Of a stretch of DNA of 6,651 nt, positions 4,854 to 6,651 are shown one piece after another. Positions within the stretch are counted from its first letter, which is position 1, and each line of letters starts with the position of its first letter. Made by a program: the position numbers and the translations under genes. Source of the DNA: Candidatus Alkanophagales archaeon (GTDB lineage: Archaea > Halobacteriota > Syntropharchaeia > Alkanophagales > B39-G2); assembly GCA_003661185.1 (NCBI GenBank), contig QMVQ01000088.1, positions 1 to 6,651 on the forward strand, written 5' to 3'. The notes beneath the pieces are model-generated. The model made no database searches. It saw only the letters and a list, made by a program, of their open reading frames with translations, and had not been told where the DNA came from.

Positions 4854-6530
4854 ATGGAGGCGAGGGACAGGAAGGAGGAGAATGCGAGGAAGACGGTGAT
4901 ATTGCGGGTTGCGGAAGCGTATCACAGGGACGCTGGTAGAGGGATAGCGAGAGTGGACCCGGAAATCATGGAAGAACTCGGCTTAATCAGCGGTGACGTC
5001 ATCGAGATTGAAGGGCGGAGCAAGGCGACGGCAATAGTTTGGCCAGGCTACCCTGACGACAGAGGTAAGGGTATAATCCGGATAGACGGAAACATCCGGA
5101 GCAATGCGGGCGTCGGGATTGACGACAGGGTGCGGGTAAGGAAGACCATGGTAAGAGATGCAAAGAAGGTTGTTTTGGAGCCGATGCACCCGATAAAAAT
5201 CGTCGGTGGCGAGAGGTTTATTGCGAGAGCCTTAGAGGGGCGCCCTCTCACCAAAGGTCAGATGATACGGGTGGAGATGCTCGGCAGCCCTGTGACGTTC
5301 ACGGTCGCAAACACAATTCCCGCAGGCACGGTTATCGTGAAGCTGGACACGCAAATAATCCTGAGAAGCGCGCCCAGCGTGGGTGAGGGAGTGCCACGTG
5401 TCACTTACGAGGATATAGGTGGGCTGAAGAAGGAAATAGCGTTGATAAGGGAGATGGTGGAGCTGCCGCTGCGGCACCCTGAGCTTTTCGAGCGCCTCGG
5501 CATAGACCCGCCAAAAGGAGTTCTCCTGCACGGACCGCCCGGCACCGGGAAGACTCTCATCGCAAAGGCGGTGGCGAACGAAACTGACGCCACTTTCATA
5601 AGCATTTCCGGTCCGGAAATCATGAGCAAGTTCTACGGCGAGTCCGAACGACAATTAAGAGAAATTTTCGAAAGGGCGAAAAGGGAGGCGCCTTCAATCA
5701 TTTTCATTGACGAGCTCGACTCGATAGCGCCGAAGCGAGAGGAAGTCACGGGTGAAGTTGAGCGGAGGGTCGTCGCTCAACTCCTCGCCCTCATGGATGG
5801 CTTGGAAGCCCGGGGGCAGGTAGTGGTCATCGGCGCAACTAACAGACCGAACGCTCTCGACCCGGCGTTGCGACGGCCCGGCAGGTTCGACAGAGAAATC
5901 GAAATCGGCATCCCTGATAGGAATGGGCGTTATGAGATTTTACAGATACACACGCGGGGCATGCCGCTCGCCGACGACGTCGACCTCGAAAAGCTGGCTG
6001 ACATCACGCACGGCTTCGTCGGCGCCGACCTTGCGTCGCTTTGTAAGGAGGCGGCGATGCATGCGCTCCGCAGGATTCTCCCGGAGATCAATCTTGACGA
6101 AGAGATCCCGGCTGAGGTGATAGGAAAATTAAAGGTAACAAGGAAGGATTTTGAGGAGGCTCTAAGGAACATAGAGCCTTCTGCTTTGCGTGAGGTTTTT
6201 GTAGAGATTCCGAAGGTCAAATGGGAGGACATAGGTGGCTTAGAAAAGGTGAAGCAGGAACTGAAGGAGATTGTGGAGTGGCCGCTCAAGTATCCTGAAT
6301 TTTTTGAGCGGCTGAAGATGAAGCCGCCTAAGGGTGTTCTCCTATTCGGGCCGCCAGGCACCGGGAAGACGCTGCTGGCGAAGGCGGCGGCGAACGAGAG
6401 CGAGGCGAATTTCATTTCGGTGAAGGGTCCAGAGTTGCTGTCAAAATGGGTAGGGGAGTCGGAACGTGCTGTCCGTGAGACATTCAGGAAGGCGAAGCAG
6501 GCGGCGCCCTGCATCATCTTCTTCGATTAA
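4854..6530 (+). CDS. Cdc48/VAT-type two-domain AAA+ ATPase, interrupted by TAA in the D2 Walker B
   Basis: This is the archaeal homologue of Cdc48/p97, a hexameric unfoldase that extracts and unfolds proteins, often for the proteasome. The N domain (about 10-185) includes the double-psi barrel with [18 protein letters not shown] (18-35). D1 has Walker A GPPGTGKT (227-234), pore loop KFYGES (259-264), Walker B IIFIDE (282-287), sensor ATN (328-330) and arginine-finger region LRRPGRFD (339-346). D2 has Walker A GPPGTGKT (499-506) and pore loop KWVGES (531-536). Its Walker B reads IIFFD and then TAA where the family has glutamate. Full-length proteins are about 730-800 residues, so this 558-residue product lacks most of D2, including sensor 1 and the arginine fingers. 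A single G-to-T change (GAA to TAA) explains the stop. It is either a real nonsense mutation or a base error. The rest of the frame is clean. Confidence 0.9.
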   Translation: MEARDRKEENARKTVILRVAEAYHRDAGRGIARVDPEIMEELGLISGDVIEIEGRSKATAIVWPGYPDDRGKGIIRIDGNIRSNAGVGIDDRVRVRKTMVRDAKKVVLEPMHPIKIVGGERFIARALEGRPLTKGQMIRVEMLGSPVTFTVANTIPAGTVIVKLDTQIILRSAPSVGEGVPRVTYEDIGGLKKEIALIREMVELPLRHPELFERLGIDPPKGVLLHGPPGTGKTLIAKAVANETDATFISISGPEIMSKFYGESERQLREIFERAKREAPSIIFIDELDSIAPKREEVTGEVERRVVAQLLALMDGLEARGQVVVIGATNRPNALDPALRRPGRFDREIEIGIPDRNGRYEILQIHTRGMPLADDVDLEKLADITHGFVGADLASLCKEAAMHALRRILPEINLDEEIPAEVIGKLKVTRKDFEEALRNIEPSALREVFVEIPKVKWEDIGGLEKVKQELKEIVEWPLKYPEFFERLKMKPPKGVLLFGPPGTGKTLLAKAAANESEANFISVKGPELLSKWVGESERAVRETFRKAKQAAPCIIFFD

Positions 6531-6651
6531 ATCGACGCAATCGCTCCCGTTCGTGGCTCAGGCTTCGACTCGCACGTCACCGAACGTGTAGTTTCGCAAA
6601 TATTAACCGAAATGGACGGGCTGGAGGAGCTTAGGGATGTTATCATAATAG
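6531..6651 (+). pseudogene. In-frame continuation of the Cdc48-like D2 domain after the TAA
   Basis: The same frame reads on without a stop to the window end, beginning [11 protein letters not shown] and continuing [17 protein letters not shown], which is the normal Cdc48 sequence after the Walker B glutamate. No insertion or deletion is needed, and no plausible internal start with a promoter is seen here. It is either the broken 3' part of the gene or, if the TAA is a sequencing error, simply the rest of an intact gene running out of the window. Confidence 0.85.

Noticed and set aside
5930..6517. Long minus-strand open frame over the Cdc48-like gene
   Set aside because: It is a shadow of the strongly biased coding strand. 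The AAA+ motifs are all on the plus strand.
6528..6530. TAA as a recoded sense codon
   Set aside because: Known archaeal recoding concerns TAG (pyrrolysine) or TGA with a selenocysteine element. TAA recoding is not expected, and trm56, comDE and the MetE-like gene end normally on TAG, TGA and TAA respectively.
1..6651. CRISPR array, tRNA or rRNA genes
   Set aside because: No regularly spaced repeats, and no cloverleaf with T-loop and acceptor pairing was seen on either strand.

Overview
The window looks like a chromosomal segment from an anaerobic, methane- (or alkane-) metabolising euryarchaeon. The evidence is a set of archaeal genes: an archaea-type tRNA Cm56 methyltransferase (trm56), a fused sulfopyruvate decarboxylase of coenzyme M synthesis (comDE), a short core-type MetE-like protein and a two-ring Cdc48/VAT-type AAA+ ATPase. 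TATA-like boxes about 22-30 nt before several start codons also fit archaea. Methanosarcinales or ANME-type lineages are plausible because ComD and ComE are fused, but the sequence does not fix a genus.

Layout. Positions 1-141 are the right end of an IS200/IS605-family (TnpB-type) element whose body lies left of the window; it folds like a TnpB guide RNA and ends in TTGAC. trm56 is on the minus strand at 174-716. Next is a complete tnpB-only (IS1341-type) element at 749-2095. It is flanked on the left by TTCAC and ends on the right in TTCAC, with an intact TnpB (831-2090) whose 3' end doubles as a structured omegaRNA. Removing the element restores an intergenic gap of about 100 bp between divergent trm56 and comDE. 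comDE lies at 2163-3341.

A 381-bp gap (3342-3722) carries a run of closely spaced hairpins (3440-3560) behind a TATA-like box, the best candidate here for an undescribed RNA or leader. A MetE-like gene follows (3723-4739). Last is the cdc48-like gene (from 4854 past the window end), with a single in-frame TAA at 6528-6530, exactly at the Walker B glutamate codon of the second ATPase domain. The frame reads on cleanly as Cdc48 after the stop.

How the genes relate. ComDE makes sulfoacetaldehyde for coenzyme M. The MetE-like protein belongs to a zinc-dependent thiol-methylating superfamily and may link to methionine or C1 metabolism. Trm56 and Cdc48 are housekeeping genes. The two same-strand TnpB right ends around trm56 mark an insertion-prone spot.
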